From positions 62,001-126,000 of the forward strand of contig NZ_JBEPMO010000003.1 of assembly GCF_040545805.1 (NCBI RefSeq): a stretch of DNA of 64,000 nucleotides, in the 5' to 3' direction. Source of the DNA: Moheibacter stercoris. GTDB taxonomy: Bacteria > Bacteroidota > Bacteroidia > Flavobacteriales > Weeksellaceae. Positions 1-8,402 of this stretch are shown in pieces (the first letter of the stretch is position 1; each line of letters opens with the position of its first letter). A model generated the notes under the pieces. That model was not told the origin of the DNA. It searched no databases and saw only the letters and a program-made list of their open reading frames with translations. A program made the translations under genes and the position numbers.

Positions 1-126
1 TAAAGCTGTGAAATATTCAGCGCAACCAAGTGATCCTCCCGGATGTCCACTGTTTACGGCATGAACCATTCTCACAATATCTCTACGAGTTTGTTGTACG
101 TGTGTTTGTAATTGCTCTAACGTCAT
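1..126 (-). CDS. Transketolase N-terminal subunit (partial)
   Basis: Only the first 42 codons lie in the window; the gene continues beyond base 1. The reading begins MTLEQLQTHVQQTRRD and carries the motif VNSGHPGGSLGCAEYF, the thiamine-diphosphate-binding start of transketolase. In Bacteroidota transketolase is usually split into separate N- and C-terminal polypeptides, and this short N-terminus fits the split form, but the C-terminal partner is out of view. It acts in the non-oxidative pentose phosphate pathway, as does the transaldolase at 9922-10578. Family is clear; split status is inferred. Confidence 0.88.
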   Translation of the reverse strand, partial: MTLEQLQTHVQQTRRDIVRMVHAVNSGHPGGSLGCAEYFTAL

Positions 127-143
127 GATGATTTCTTTGTGTG

Positions 144-151
144 CAAAAGTA
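144..151 (-). promoter_or_regulatory. Candidate -7 box of transketolase promoter
   Basis: Read on the minus strand this is TACTTTTG, matching the Bacteroidota -7 pattern TAnnTTTG, 18 bases before the transketolase ATG. A TTTTTG lies upstream but only 14 bases away, shorter than the usual 17-20, so the -33 box is uncertain. Confidence 0.5.
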
Positions 152-228
152 GTATTTTGAGTCCACAAAAACATGCTAAAAAGCTTGGACTTATAAAGAA
201 AACAAGATGACTTTTCAACATCTATTTG

Positions 229-1740
229 TTATCCAAACAAAGTTTTAAAGGCCACAGGAATATAATTGATCAAATCGGTCGCCATGATACTTTCTTCTCC
301 CAATTGTTGCGATGCTACATCTCCAGAAAAACCATGAAGAAACACACCAAATATTGCAGCTTCAGAAGCATTGTATTGTTTCGCATACAATCCTGCGATG
401 ATTCCTGCCAAAACATCACCACTTCCTGCCGTAGCCATTCCTGGATTTCCAGAAGAATTGAAATAAGCTTCTCCATTTGCGAGAAATGTTTGCGTAATAA
501 AGCCTTTGGCAACAATGACCAATTCATGGGATTGCACAAAAGATTGAATTTTCTCAATTTTATCATAAGAATTTTCCCACGATCCAATCAAACGTTCCAG
601 TTCCTTATCATGTGGCGTCAAAATGGTTTCTTTGGGTAATTTCTCAAGTAAGTTCGGATGATTGCTCAACAAATTGATTCCATCAGCATCGATGATTAAT
701 TTCTTGTCAGACAAATCATTTTCCGATAAAAATTCTTCAAAAGCCCGATAAGTTTTCTCATCGGTTCCCATTCCAGGGCCAATCACAATAGTATCATAAC
801 GTTCCACATTGGGAAATTTTGTAATCATTTCATCTGAAAAATCAGTTTGAACCATTGCCTCTGGCAAAGCTGTTTGAATTACCGAATACCCACATTTTGG
901 AACATACATAGTAACCAATCCAGCACCTGATTTAAAAACCGCTTTTGCAGCCAACAAACTCGCTCCTATTTTCCCATAACTTCCGCCAATCACCAAAACA
1001 TTTCCATAATCATACTTATGGCTGAATTTTGGACGTTTGAAATAAAATTGTGGAACATAATTCATTGAAAAATAACCCAATTGAGAATCTTCCTTTTCAA
1101 TGGATTCTAAATCCAAACTGATGTCCAATATTTCAAATTCATTGACATATTGCTGATTTTCTGGAATTAATAAGGATAATTTCGGAGTTTGAAAGGTTAA
1201 GGTAACTTCTGATTCCACAATTGGATCCTTTTCTGAATTCAATTGATCACAAAACAATCCCGATGGAACATCAACCGAAATCACCGTATTGGGAGATTGA
1301 TTGATCTGGTCAATAATCGGCTTCCACTCATCACCTATAGGGCGATTCAATCCATATCCGAATATCGCATCAATCAGAATGGAATTGGGAATAATTTCCA
1401 ATTTCGTGGTCTCATCGTAGTATTCAAATGGTATTTTCAAATCCTTTAGACGCTTCTGATTGGTCAAATTATCGAGCGAATAGGAATTATTTTTCTGCAA
1501 ATAAATTTTGACATTGGCTTTTTCTTCCCACAGCAATCTTCCTAGCGCCAATCCATCTCCTCCATTGTTTCCAACTCCACAAATAATAGTAAAGGAATTT
1601 TTGGAAACATCTATTTTTGATTTTAACCAATTCAAAATGGCATTGGCTGCTCGCTCCATTAAATTGATAAGTTCTATGTCTTGAATCGTGATCGTTTGAG
1701 TTTCGACTCTTTTGAGTTGTTCTGGTGATAAAATCTTCAT
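229..1740 (-). CDS. nnr: Bifunctional NAD(P)H-hydrate epimerase / ADP-dependent dehydratase
   Basis: This enzyme repairs damaged NAD(P)H hydrates (NADHX/NADPHX). The 503-residue protein has the two-domain layout of the Nnr (YjeF) family. An N-terminal epimerase domain (about residues 1-215) carries the IICGVGNNGGDGLALGR motif. A C-terminal ribokinase-like dehydratase domain (about 225-500) contains VLVIGGSYGKIGASLLA, the DADGINLL segment, and the nucleotide-binding, catalytic GNPGMATAGSGDVLAGI motif. Length is normal for the fused form. It follows the terminator of the lipoprotein gene upstream, so it probably has its own promoter in that short gap, though I see no clear -7 box. Cytoplasmic. 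Confidence 0.95.
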   Translation of the reverse strand: MKILSPEQLKRVETQTITIQDIELINLMERAANAILNWLKSKIDVSKNSFTIICGVGNNGGDGLALGRLLWEEKANVKIYLQKNNSYSLDNLTNQKRLKDLKIPFEYYDETTKLEIIPNSILIDAIFGYGLNRPIGDEWKPIIDQINQSPNTVISVDVPSGLFCDQLNSEKDPIVESEVTLTFQTPKLSLLIPENQQYVNEFEILDISLDLESIEKEDSQLGYFSMNYVPQFYFKRPKFSHKYDYGNVLVIGGSYGKIGASLLAAKAVFKSGAGLVTMYVPKCGYSVIQTALPEAMVQTDFSDEMITKFPNVERYDTIVIGPGMGTDEKTYRAFEEFLSENDLSDKKLIIDADGINLLSNHPNLLEKLPKETILTPHDKELERLIGSWENSYDKIEKIQSFVQSHELVIVAKGFITQTFLANGEAYFNSSGNPGMATAGSGDVLAGIIAGLYAKQYNASEAAIFGVFLHGFSGDVASQQLGEESIMATDLINYIPVAFKTLFG

Positions 1741-1750
1741 GTTTTAAAAA

Positions 1751-1777
1751 TAAAAAAATCCCGACAGAATCGGGATT
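1751..1777 (-). terminator. Rho-independent terminator of the 1802-2245 lipoprotein gene
   Basis: Inverted repeat AATCCCGA (1757-1764) / TCGGGATT (1770-1777) with a five-base loop. On the minus strand it is followed by a run of T. It lies 25 bases after the lipoprotein stop codon and just before the nnr start. Confidence 0.85.
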
Positions 1778-1801
1778 GAAATATCTTAAAGTTTCGATAA
1801 T

Positions 1802-2245
1802 TTATTGTTTTGAGAATACCAATTTGGTTGGGATTCCTCCTGCTGATAAATTCAATTCAAATTTATTGATAACCCCAGAAGTTGTGATAGGACTAAATGA
1901 ATTTGGCAATACAGTAGAACTCGCATTTCCTGTCAACGTTAAGGTATACGTATTTCCACTTTTCGCCCAAGTACCTCCAACCGTTTCTTTCGCCACACAA
2001 TCATTTGTATTGTTCAATTCAAAACCATTTTCTACATATGTTCCTCCAGTCACAAATTGAAATGTACCTTTGTAAGGACAATAATCATCTACATTGTGTT
2101 CAACACCATTGATGAAAACTTGTGTAACTTTCCAAGTTCCTACCATCGTAAATTGAGGAGTTGACCCATTGTCATCATCAGAACTACAAGAAACCATTCC
2201 AAGTCCAACGAACATAGCAAGCATTAAGGCAAATACATTTTTCAT
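1802..2245 (-). CDS. Lipocalin-like lipoprotein
   Basis: A 147-residue secreted lipoprotein of unknown function. The N-terminus is a lipoprotein signal with the lipobox ending at Cys20 (GMVSC), followed by the Ser-Asp-Asp-Asp stretch common on exported Bacteroidota lipoproteins. The mature part contains VGTWKVTQVFING and GGTWAKSGNTYTLTL, the paired GTW strands typical of the small lipocalin-like domains in this phylum, and two cysteines (near Y-C-P and D-C-V) that could form a disulfide. A similar but unrelated-in-detail lipoprotein lies at 21756-22286. Probably co-transcribed after proC and the small gene upstream; ends at a clear terminator. Confidence 0.75.
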   Translation of the reverse strand: MKNVFALMLAMFVGLGMVSCSSDDDNGSTPQFTMVGTWKVTQVFINGVEHNVDDYCPYKGTFQFVTGGTYVENGFELNNTNDCVAKETVGGTWAKSGNTYTLTLTGNASSTVLPNSFSPITTSGVINKFELNLSAGGIPTKLVFSKQ

Positions 2246-2304
2246 AAATTAATTTTTGTTTAGGGTTATAACGTTATTTTTTTCAAAAAATTTTAGCTGA
2301 GGCA

Positions 2305-2544
2305 TCAATTTTCATACCATTCGCCTCTATGAGGTTTCAAAGCATCTCGAACTGCAATCATTTCATTCTCATCGACTACCAAATAGGCTACCGAATACAT
2401 TTCTGAAATAGTTTCAACTCCCGTAATATTATTCATCAATTTTTCCGCTTGAATGAATTCCTTCAAATGAATTTCATGGTGTTCTGCCGTTTTTTGCGCA
2501 TCGGGTCCACGAAAATCCCAAATTAATCTCAATTTCTTTTCCAT
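2305..2544 (-). CDS. Small conserved hypothetical protein
   Basis: A 79-residue cytoplasmic protein with no signal peptide or membrane segment. I do not recognise a named domain. The composition is balanced and the sequence has a beta-alpha-beta look (KLRLIWDFRG, then a helix with HHEIHLKEF, then MYSVAYLVVDENEM), resembling a small ferredoxin-like fold. It sits 24 bases after the proC stop on the same strand and likely shares its transcript. Coding status is supported by the tight spacing and sensible amino-acid composition; function is unknown. Confidence 0.7.
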   Translation of the reverse strand: MEKKLRLIWDFRGPDAQKTAEHHEIHLKEFIQAEKLMNNITGVETISEMYSVAYLVVDENEMIAVRDALKPHRGEWYEN

Positions 2545-2568
2545 CTTTTAATTTTCAGCTAGGCAAAT

Positions 2569-3351
2569 CTAAATCTTTTCAAACGAAGTTTTGATTCCTT
2601 TGATCAAAGAAGAACTAAATCCTTGGTGTTCCATTTCGTTTAAGCCCACAATCGTACATCCTTTTGGAGTTGTCACTTTATCGATTTCTTGTTCCGGATG
2701 CAAACCATTCTGAATCAATAATTCGGCAGCGTCTTTTACCGTTTGGGTAACAATTTTCGAAGCGGTCTGTGAATCAAATCCAATTTCAACACCACCTTGA
2801 ATCATCGCACGAATGAATCGCAAAACATAGGCAATTCCACAAGCTCCCACAACAGTTGCGGCATTCATCAATTTTTCGGTAATGAAAATCGTTTCTCCAA
2901 TCGACTGAAAAATATCTTCTACTTCTTTTCTTCCTTCCTCGGAATTTCCGCAAATACAACTCATGGATTCCGAAACCGCTGCTGCCGTATTGGGCATGGC
3001 TCGAAATATAGGTTGTTGATTTCCTATAATTTTTTGCATCGAAGAAATTTCAATTCCGGTTGCCACCGATACTATTATGGTGGAAGGTTGAAGATAAGGT
3101 TGAATTTCTTTCAGAATCTCTAATACTTTGTAGGGTTTTACCGCTAAAATCACCACGTCAGCAACGGGAACAATTTCAGCATTCTTTTGGGAAACAATCA
3201 TTCCCATCTTTTTCAAATGTTCAATTTTCTGAATTTGATTGCGGCTCAACAAAATATTTTCTGCCTTTCGTTTTTGCTTTTTCACCAAACCTTCTGCAAT
3301 GGAAATCCCTAAATTCCCTGCTCCAATAATTGCTACGTTCTTTGTTTTCAT
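2569..3351 (-). CDS. proC: Pyrroline-5-carboxylate reductase
   Basis: Catalyses the last step of proline synthesis, reducing 1-pyrroline-5-carboxylate with NAD(P)H. The 260-residue protein starts with the Rossmann motif AIIGAGNLGISIAEGL, has ILAVKPYKVLEIL, the FRAMPNTAA segment, and a C-terminal dimerisation helix region ending with the TTPKGCTIVGLNEME motif (usually TSPGGTTIAGL), so all family landmarks are present. Length is typical. It heads a minus-strand group with the 79-residue protein and the lipoprotein. A strong hairpin with a T run stands between its promoter and its start codon (see the leader feature), which could attenuate expression. Confidence 0.95.
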   Translation of the reverse strand: MKTKNVAIIGAGNLGISIAEGLVKKQKRKAENILLSRNQIQKIEHLKKMGMIVSQKNAEIVPVADVVILAVKPYKVLEILKEIQPYLQPSTIIVSVATGIEISSMQKIIGNQQPIFRAMPNTAAAVSESMSCICGNSEEGRKEVEDIFQSIGETIFITEKLMNAATVVGACGIAYVLRFIRAMIQGGVEIGFDSQTASKIVTQTVKDAAELLIQNGLHPEQEIDKVTTPKGCTIVGLNEMEHQGFSSSLIKGIKTSFEKI

Positions 3352-3369
3352 TTGTTAATTTATTTGCAT

Positions 3370-3401
3370 AAAAAAAACGCTCTCCCATGGGAAAGCGTTT
3401 T
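3370..3401 (-). terminator. Hairpin with T run in the proC leader
   Basis: Arms AAAACGCT (3374-3381) and AGCGTTTT (3394-3401), with inner TCCC/GGGA pairing, give a long stem. On the minus strand eight T follow. It looks like an intrinsic terminator, yet it lies between a -7 box (3420-3427) and the proC start (3351), with no gene ahead of it on this strand. It may be an attenuator or may end a very short transcript. Confidence 0.7.
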
Positions 3402-3419
3402 CACTTAATATTTTTGACA

Positions 3420-3427
3420 CAAACATA
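3420..3427 (-). promoter_or_regulatory. Candidate -7 box upstream of proC
   Basis: TATGTTTG on the minus strand fits TAnnTTTG. No clear TTTG lies at the expected upstream distance. If real, the transcript would start about 60 bases before proC and would contain the 3370-3401 hairpin. The rest of 3428-3590 shows no gene. Confidence 0.5.
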
Positions 3428-3598
3428 CCTTTCCCTAAACTTTTAAGAAAAATGGGGGCCAAGTATGGATGTTGTTTTGTTGCATTTTTTAATTTCTTCA
3501 CCAAAGAACGAACTATTAATTCAATTTGACAAAAAATATTTGAAGGGAATCTTCCTTTAAAAATCTGAAATTAACATAATATTTTCTCCTCAATATTT

Positions 3599-3626
3599 TT
3601 GAAGCCAAGCAATTGTAGTACCTTTG
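3599..3626 (+). promoter_or_regulatory. uvrA promoter
   Basis: TTG at 3599-3601, a 17-base spacer, and a perfect -7 box TACCTTTG at 3619-3626. The uvrA ATG follows only 10 bases after the box, so the mRNA would have an almost absent leader. Confidence 0.75.
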
Positions 3627-3636
3627 CACCTTCAAA

Positions 3637-6450
3637 ATGAAGAAAGATTTAACAGCATACGATCCGAAGGAATTTATCATCATCAAAGGTGCTAAACTCC
3701 ATAATTTAAAGAACATAGATTTAGCCATTCCCAAAAATAAATTGGTGGTGATTACGGGACTTTCGGGTTCTGGAAAATCTTCCTTGGCTTTTGATACTTT
3801 GTATGCAGAAGGTCAACGTCGTTATGTAGAGAGTTTGTCTTCCTATGCGCGTCAATTCATGGGGAAATTGGACAAACCTCAAGTGGATTATATCAAAGGA
3901 ATTGCTCCTGCGATTGCGATTCAACAAAAAGTAATCAGCACAAATCCTCGTTCGACTGTAGGAACAACGACCGAAATCTATGATTACTTAAAATTATTGT
4001 TTGCCCGAATTGGAAAAACCTATTCCCCTATTTCAGGTGAATTGGTGCAAAAGCAAACCGTAACCCATGTGGTGGATTATATTCAATCTTTGGACAATGG
4101 TTCCAAAATTTTGATATTATCGCCTGTCCTTCTTTCTTCAGATCGAACGTTTACAGAACAACTAAATGTTTTGCAGCAACAAGGTTTCTCACGATTGGAT
4201 GTCGATGGAAATCAGGTGAAAATTGAAGATTTAATCGAATTCAAATTTGAACCTAAAAAAGATACCAAAGTATTCTTGGTCATCGACCGAATTGAAACCC
4301 AAGACGACGAATCTTTCTATCATCGTTTAGCCGATTCGATTCAAACAGCCTTTTTTGAAGGAAATGGAGAATTAATCATTAAAGATGTAGATAAAAATAC
4401 CGAAAAACCTTTCTCAAGCGCATTTGAATTGGATGGTATTTCGTTTAACGATCCAACCATTCATTTCTTCAGTTTCAACAATCCCTATGGAGCTTGTCCA
4501 ACTTGTGAAGGATATGGAAAAGTCATCGGGATTGATGAGAATTTGGTGATTCCTAACAAGAAATTATCGATTTATGAAGATGCGGTAGTAGCTTGGAAAG
4601 GGGATAAAATGAGCGAATGGAAAGATGATTTCATTCGAAAAGCGGTCAAATTTGATTTTCCTATTCACAAACCTTATTATGAATTATCCGATTCTCAAAA
4701 AGAAATTCTTTGGAGAGGAAAAGGTAATTGGGAAGGAATTGACGGATTTTTCCAAATGGTAGAATCCAATACCTATAAAATTCAATACCGTGTCATGCTT
4801 TCTCGTTACAGAGGGAAAACGGTTTGTCCGACTTGTAAAGGAAAACGTCTACGCAAAGAGGCTTCTTATGTAAAAGTAAATGAGAAAGCGATTCAAGACT
4901 TGGTGGATTTGCCTTTGGACGAATTGAAAGTATTCTTCGATCAAATTCAATTAAGCCAATACGAAGAGAAGGTTGCGAAACGAATTTTGTTTGAGATCCG
5001 TAGTCGAATCGAATTCTTGATCGATGTTGGTTTGAGTTATTTAACCTTAAATCGCGCTTCCAATACGCTTTCGGGTGGAGAAAGTCAACGAATTAATTTG
5101 GCGACTTCACTGGGAAGTAGTTTGGTAGGTTCCATGTATATTTTAGACGAACCATCCATCGGATTGCACTCCAAAGACACCGAACGATTGATTGGAATTT
5201 TGCGCAAACTTCGTGATTTGGGAAATTCTGTGATTGTGGTAGAGCACGACGAAGACATCATCAAAGCAGCTGATTATATCATTGACATTGGTCCTGAAGC
5301 TGGAACCCATGGAGGTGAAGTTGTTTTTGAAGGAACTTATGAGGAATTGATGAAAGCCAATACGTTGACGGCTGATTACCTCAACGGCCGATTGGAAATT
5401 GAAGTTCCAAAAAATAGAATTCCATTTAAAAACTTTGTCGAAATCAAAGGAGCGCGTGAGAATAACTTAAAAAATCTCGATGTAAAATTCCCATTGAATA
5501 CGTTGACCGTTGTGACAGGTGTTTCCGGATCGGGAAAAAGTACCTTGATGAAAGAAATTTTAACGCCTGCCATTCAACGAAATTTAGGAATTTACGGAAA
5601 TAAAATCGGTGATTATGATGAAATCACGGGTTCCATTCAACGCATTCACAACATTGAATTGATCGATCAAAATCCGATTGGAAAATCATCTCGATCCAAT
5701 CCAGTTACTTATGTGAAAGCTTACGACGATATCCGAAATCTATTCGCCAAACAAAAAGCAAGTAAATTGATGGGCTTTCAACCGAAACATTTTTCGTTCA
5801 ATGTCGATGGTGGTCGATGTGATACATGTAAAGGGGAAGGAACCATTACGATTGAAATGCAGTTCATGGCCGATGTAGAATTGGAATGTGAAACTTGCCA
5901 TGGTCATCGATTCAAAAAAGAAATTCTTGAGGTCAAATACCAAGACAAAAATATTTCGGAAATCCTGCATATGACTGTGGATGATGCGGTCGAGTTTTTC
6001 CAAAAACACAAAGAATCCAAAATTGTCGAGAAAATATTGCCTCTTCAAGAAACGGGTTTGGGCTATGTTCAATTGGGACAATCCTCCAACACGCTTTCGG
6101 GAGGAGAAGCCCAACGAATCAAATTGGCTTCCTTTTTAACCAAAGGTCAAACTCAGAAACAGACTTTGTTCATCTTTGACGAACCAAGCACCGGATTACA
6201 TTTCCACGATGTTAAGAAACTCTTGAAAGCTTTGAGAGCCTTGATTGAAATTGGCCATACCGTTTTTGTGATTGAACACCATATGGACATCATCAAAGCA
6301 GCCGATTGGATTATCGACATTGGTCCAGACGGTGGAAAACATGGTGGAGAAGTTGTCGCAGAAGGCACACCCGAAGATGTTGCCAAAGTTGAGGCATCGC
6401 ATACTGGTGAGTATTTACAAGAGAAATTAGAAGTTAAACATTTAAATTAA
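3637..6450 (+). CDS. uvrA: Excinuclease ABC subunit A
   Basis: UvrA is the damage-recognising ATPase of nucleotide excision repair; with UvrB it scans DNA for bulky lesions. The 937-residue protein has two ABC ATPase modules. Walker A sites are GLSGSGKS at 41-48 and GVSGSGKS near 627-634. Signature motifs are NTLSGGESQRI and NTLSGGEAQRI, each followed by a Walker B (ILDEPSIGLH and IFDEPSTGLH). The zinc-module cysteines are present: CPTCEG, CPTCKG, and CDTCKG with CETCHG. Length is usual. The start gives the family-typical opening (K-FIIIKGAKLHNLKNID). The promoter's -7 box lies 10 bases before the ATG. Nothing points to an operon. Confidence 0.98.
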   Translation: MKKDLTAYDPKEFIIIKGAKLHNLKNIDLAIPKNKLVVITGLSGSGKSSLAFDTLYAEGQRRYVESLSSYARQFMGKLDKPQVDYIKGIAPAIAIQQKVISTNPRSTVGTTTEIYDYLKLLFARIGKTYSPISGELVQKQTVTHVVDYIQSLDNGSKILILSPVLLSSDRTFTEQLNVLQQQGFSRLDVDGNQVKIEDLIEFKFEPKKDTKVFLVIDRIETQDDESFYHRLADSIQTAFFEGNGELIIKDVDKNTEKPFSSAFELDGISFNDPTIHFFSFNNPYGACPTCEGYGKVIGIDENLVIPNKKLSIYEDAVVAWKGDKMSEWKDDFIRKAVKFDFPIHKPYYELSDSQKEILWRGKGNWEGIDGFFQMVESNTYKIQYRVMLSRYRGKTVCPTCKGKRLRKEASYVKVNEKAIQDLVDLPLDELKVFFDQIQLSQYEEKVAKRILFEIRSRIEFLIDVGLSYLTLNRASNTLSGGESQRINLATSLGSSLVGSMYILDEPSIGLHSKDTERLIGILRKLRDLGNSVIVVEHDEDIIKAADYIIDIGPEAGTHGGEVVFEGTYEELMKANTLTADYLNGRLEIEVPKNRIPFKNFVEIKGARENNLKNLDVKFPLNTLTVVTGVSGSGKSTLMKEILTPAIQRNLGIYGNKIGDYDEITGSIQRIHNIELIDQNPIGKSSRSNPVTYVKAYDDIRNLFAKQKASKLMGFQPKHFSFNVDGGRCDTCKGEGTITIEMQFMADVELECETCHGHRFKKEILEVKYQDKNISEILHMTVDDAVEFFQKHKESKIVEKILPLQETGLGYVQLGQSSNTLSGGEAQRIKLASFLTKGQTQKQTLFIFDEPSTGLHFHDVKKLLKALRALIEIGHTVFVIEHHMDIIKAADWIIDIGPDGGKHGGEVVAEGTPEDVAKVEASHTGEYLQEKLEVKHLN

Positions 6451-6501
6451 TGTGTGATTTTTAAATTTTGAATATATTGAGTTGACTAAAAACTTAATAA
6501 T

Positions 6502-6918
6502 ATGAAAATTCAGAATTTTACACTTAGGCTATCTGAAACTTTTTATCTGGAAGATTTAAGACAAATAAATCGATTTCTTGATAAAAATGAAATAATTAAA
6601 TCAACTGAATCTTTTTCTATAGATCCATTTCCCTGCTGGAATATTTTGGTATTCTACAATTCGAAGAATAAAGAAGAAATCCTTGAAGAATTAAATGATG
6701 AGCAAATCAAAATATTTGATGCGTTAAAATCATGGAGATATCAAACTTCTAAAAAATTAAATATTCCCGCTTTTAGAATTTTCTCCAATTCTACTCTAAG
6801 CAATTTAGCTAAAAATCCGCCTAAAACCAAAGAAAATCTATTTGAAATAAAAGGCATAGGAAAAAATATAATAGACGAATGGGGAGATGAGATTATGCAA
6901 CTTTTAGATTCTATCTGA
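6502..6918 (+). CDS. Stand-alone HRDC-domain protein
   Basis: A 138-residue protein whose C-terminal half (about residues 62-136) is an HRDC domain: DEQIKIFDALKSWRYQTSKKLNIPAFRIFSN, then LSNLAKNPPKTKENL and FEIKGIGKNIIDEWGDEI. HRDC domains bind nucleic acid and normally end RecQ helicases or RNase D. Here there is no helicase or nuclease domain; the first 60 residues match nothing I know. Its mRNA may begin in the 51-base gap after uvrA. The gene is more AT-rich than uvrA. Role unknown; a DNA or RNA binding function is inferred from the domain. Confidence 0.85.
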   Translation: MKIQNFTLRLSETFYLEDLRQINRFLDKNEIIKSTESFSIDPFPCWNILVFYNSKNKEEILEELNDEQIKIFDALKSWRYQTSKKLNIPAFRIFSNSTLSNLAKNPPKTKENLFEIKGIGKNIIDEWGDEIMQLLDSI

Positions 6919-6973
6919 TTATTTTTTTTATTTATAAAATTTCAGCTTCCTACCTCCAACTCCCATCCTTAAA

Positions 6974-7117
6974 ATAGCCCAGATGGAAGTGGATATCCTT
7001 TTTTGGTTGTGAAGATTTTTTGTCGGATAAAAAGAGTGGAACGAAGTGAACTCCTTTTTTGCCGAAACAAAAAACGAACAAGCAAAAAAGATAGAAACAA
7101 ACAGCTGGAATGGCTTC
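6974..7117 (+). repeat. Bacteroidota intergenic hairpin element, copy 1
   Basis: The 272 bases between the HRDC and MFS genes hold a structured element. It has conserved flanks TAGCCCAGATGGAAGTGG...ATCC and AAGATAG...CAGCTGGAATGGCT, closed by CTTTTTTG (6998-7005) pairing with CAAAAAAG (7083-7090), and an inner stem around GAGTGGAACGAAGTGAACTC. A second, shorter copy in the opposite orientation is at 19963-20044. This resembles a dispersed element I have seen between genes in many Flavobacteriia; whether it corresponds to the Flavo-1 RNA motif I cannot test here. Confidence 0.65.
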
Positions 7118-7185
7118 TAAAAAATCAGTATCAAAACATCAAATAAATTTAACGGACTTTCTTTTTTCATGAGGTTTATGTTCGC

Positions 7186-7193
7186 TAAATTTG
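7186..7193 (+). promoter_or_regulatory. Candidate -7 box of the MFS gene
   Basis: TAAATTTG matches TAnnTTTG. Its final TTG (7191-7193) is in frame with the transporter and could be mistaken for a start codon, but the ATG at 7209 is the more likely start. Confidence 0.6.
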
Positions 7194-7208
7194 GATGGAA
7201 TTCAAGAA

Positions 7209-8390
7209 ATGGAAGGAAAAGAAAAAATCTGGAACAAAAATTTCATCATTGCATGCGTGGCGAACTTTTTGGTGGCTTGTTCTTTTAACCTTTTGATGCC
7301 GACCATTCCCATTTATCTTTCGGAAGTTTTAGAGGTTCCACATTCCAAAATCGGAATTGTACTTTCTTCTTATGCGATTGCATTGTTACTAATCCGTCCG
7401 TTTTGCGGGTATTGGGTCGATGTTTATTCGCGGAAACCTTTATTTCTATTGGGACTCACCGTTTTCATTGCAACTTTTTTCGGCTATTATTTCGCCACAA
7501 CGGTAGTGTTTTTGGTGATTTTACGATTCATTCATGGAATGTCTTGGGGATTGGCAACAGTTTCGGCCAATACGGTCGCGATTGACATCATTCCTGCTTC
7601 GAGACGTGCAGAAGGAATCGGATATTTTGGAGTAAACACCAACATTGCGATGGCGGTTGCGCCTTATATTGCCGTGATGATTTATGACTCCTATGGATTT
7701 CAAACCTTGATCACCTGTGCTTTGTTCATGGGATTTTTGTCAATTTTGGTGGTGATGTTCATCCAAGTTCCCAAACGACAACGATTGGACAAAATTCCGC
7801 CGATTTCCTTGGACCGATTTTTATTACTCAAATCCATTCCGATTTTCATCAATCAATTGTTTTTGGCATTTGGATGGGGAACTTTGATTTCCTACGCTGT
7901 ATTGTATGGCAAAGAAACGGGAATTCAAAATGCGGGAATTTTCTTTTTGTTTTTGGCTGGAGGAATTGTTCTATCAAGAGTAACTTCTGGTCGATTTGTG
8001 GATCGTGGACATCTTCATAAAGTAATGGTCGTTGCCTTGTTGGTCATCAGTTTAGGATTTGTAGGATTTGCTCTTTTGCATAGCATTTATTTCTTCTGTT
8101 TGTCTGCACTTTTGATCGGAATCGGATACGGAACTTTGTTTCCTGCCTTGCAAACCATGTACATCAACATGGCGCCAGGTTCCAAAAGAGGAACGGCCAA
8201 TTCGACCTATTTAACAGGATTTGATTTAGGAATTGGTATAGGGATGTTGCTAGGTGCATATTTTGGTGATCATTTCGGATTTGAAATGATGTACCTCATC
8301 ACAGCAGGTTTTTGCCTATTTGCTTTGGTTTATTATTGGTTTATTTCACGCCCTGTTTTTGAGAAAAATAAGATTCAGGGAAATAATTGA
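7209..8390 (+). CDS. MFS transporter
   Basis: A 393-residue inner-membrane transporter with 12 predicted hydrophobic segments, of the major facilitator superfamily. The first segment is FIIACVANFLVACSFNLLMPTIPIYL. The MFS loop 2-3 motif appears as RPFCGYWVDVYSRKPLFLLG. A repeat of this motif in the second half is SGRFVDRGHLHKVMVVALL, as expected from the internal duplication. Similar proteins are often labelled drug or arabinose efflux, but the substrate cannot be read from the sequence. I use the ATG at 7209 because the upstream in-frame TTG lies inside the promoter. The next gene begins 12 bases after the stop. Confidence 0.9.
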   Translation: MEGKEKIWNKNFIIACVANFLVACSFNLLMPTIPIYLSEVLEVPHSKIGIVLSSYAIALLLIRPFCGYWVDVYSRKPLFLLGLTVFIATFFGYYFATTVVFLVILRFIHGMSWGLATVSANTVAIDIIPASRRAEGIGYFGVNTNIAMAVAPYIAVMIYDSYGFQTLITCALFMGFLSILVVMFIQVPKRQRLDKIPPISLDRFLLLKSIPIFINQLFLAFGWGTLISYAVLYGKETGIQNAGIFFLFLAGGIVLSRVTSGRFVDRGHLHKVMVVALLVISLGFVGFALLHSIYFFCLSALLIGIGYGTLFPALQTMYINMAPGSKRGTANSTYLTGFDLGIGIGMLLGAYFGDHFGFEMMYLITAGFCLFALVYYWFISRPVFEKNKIQGNN

Positions 8391-8402
8391 TATATTTCAA
8401 CT

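Noticed and set aside
3516..3734. A 72-codon minus-strand frame upstream of uvrA
   Set aside because: It runs into the uvrA coding region on the opposite strand and has no family resemblance; judged a shadow frame.
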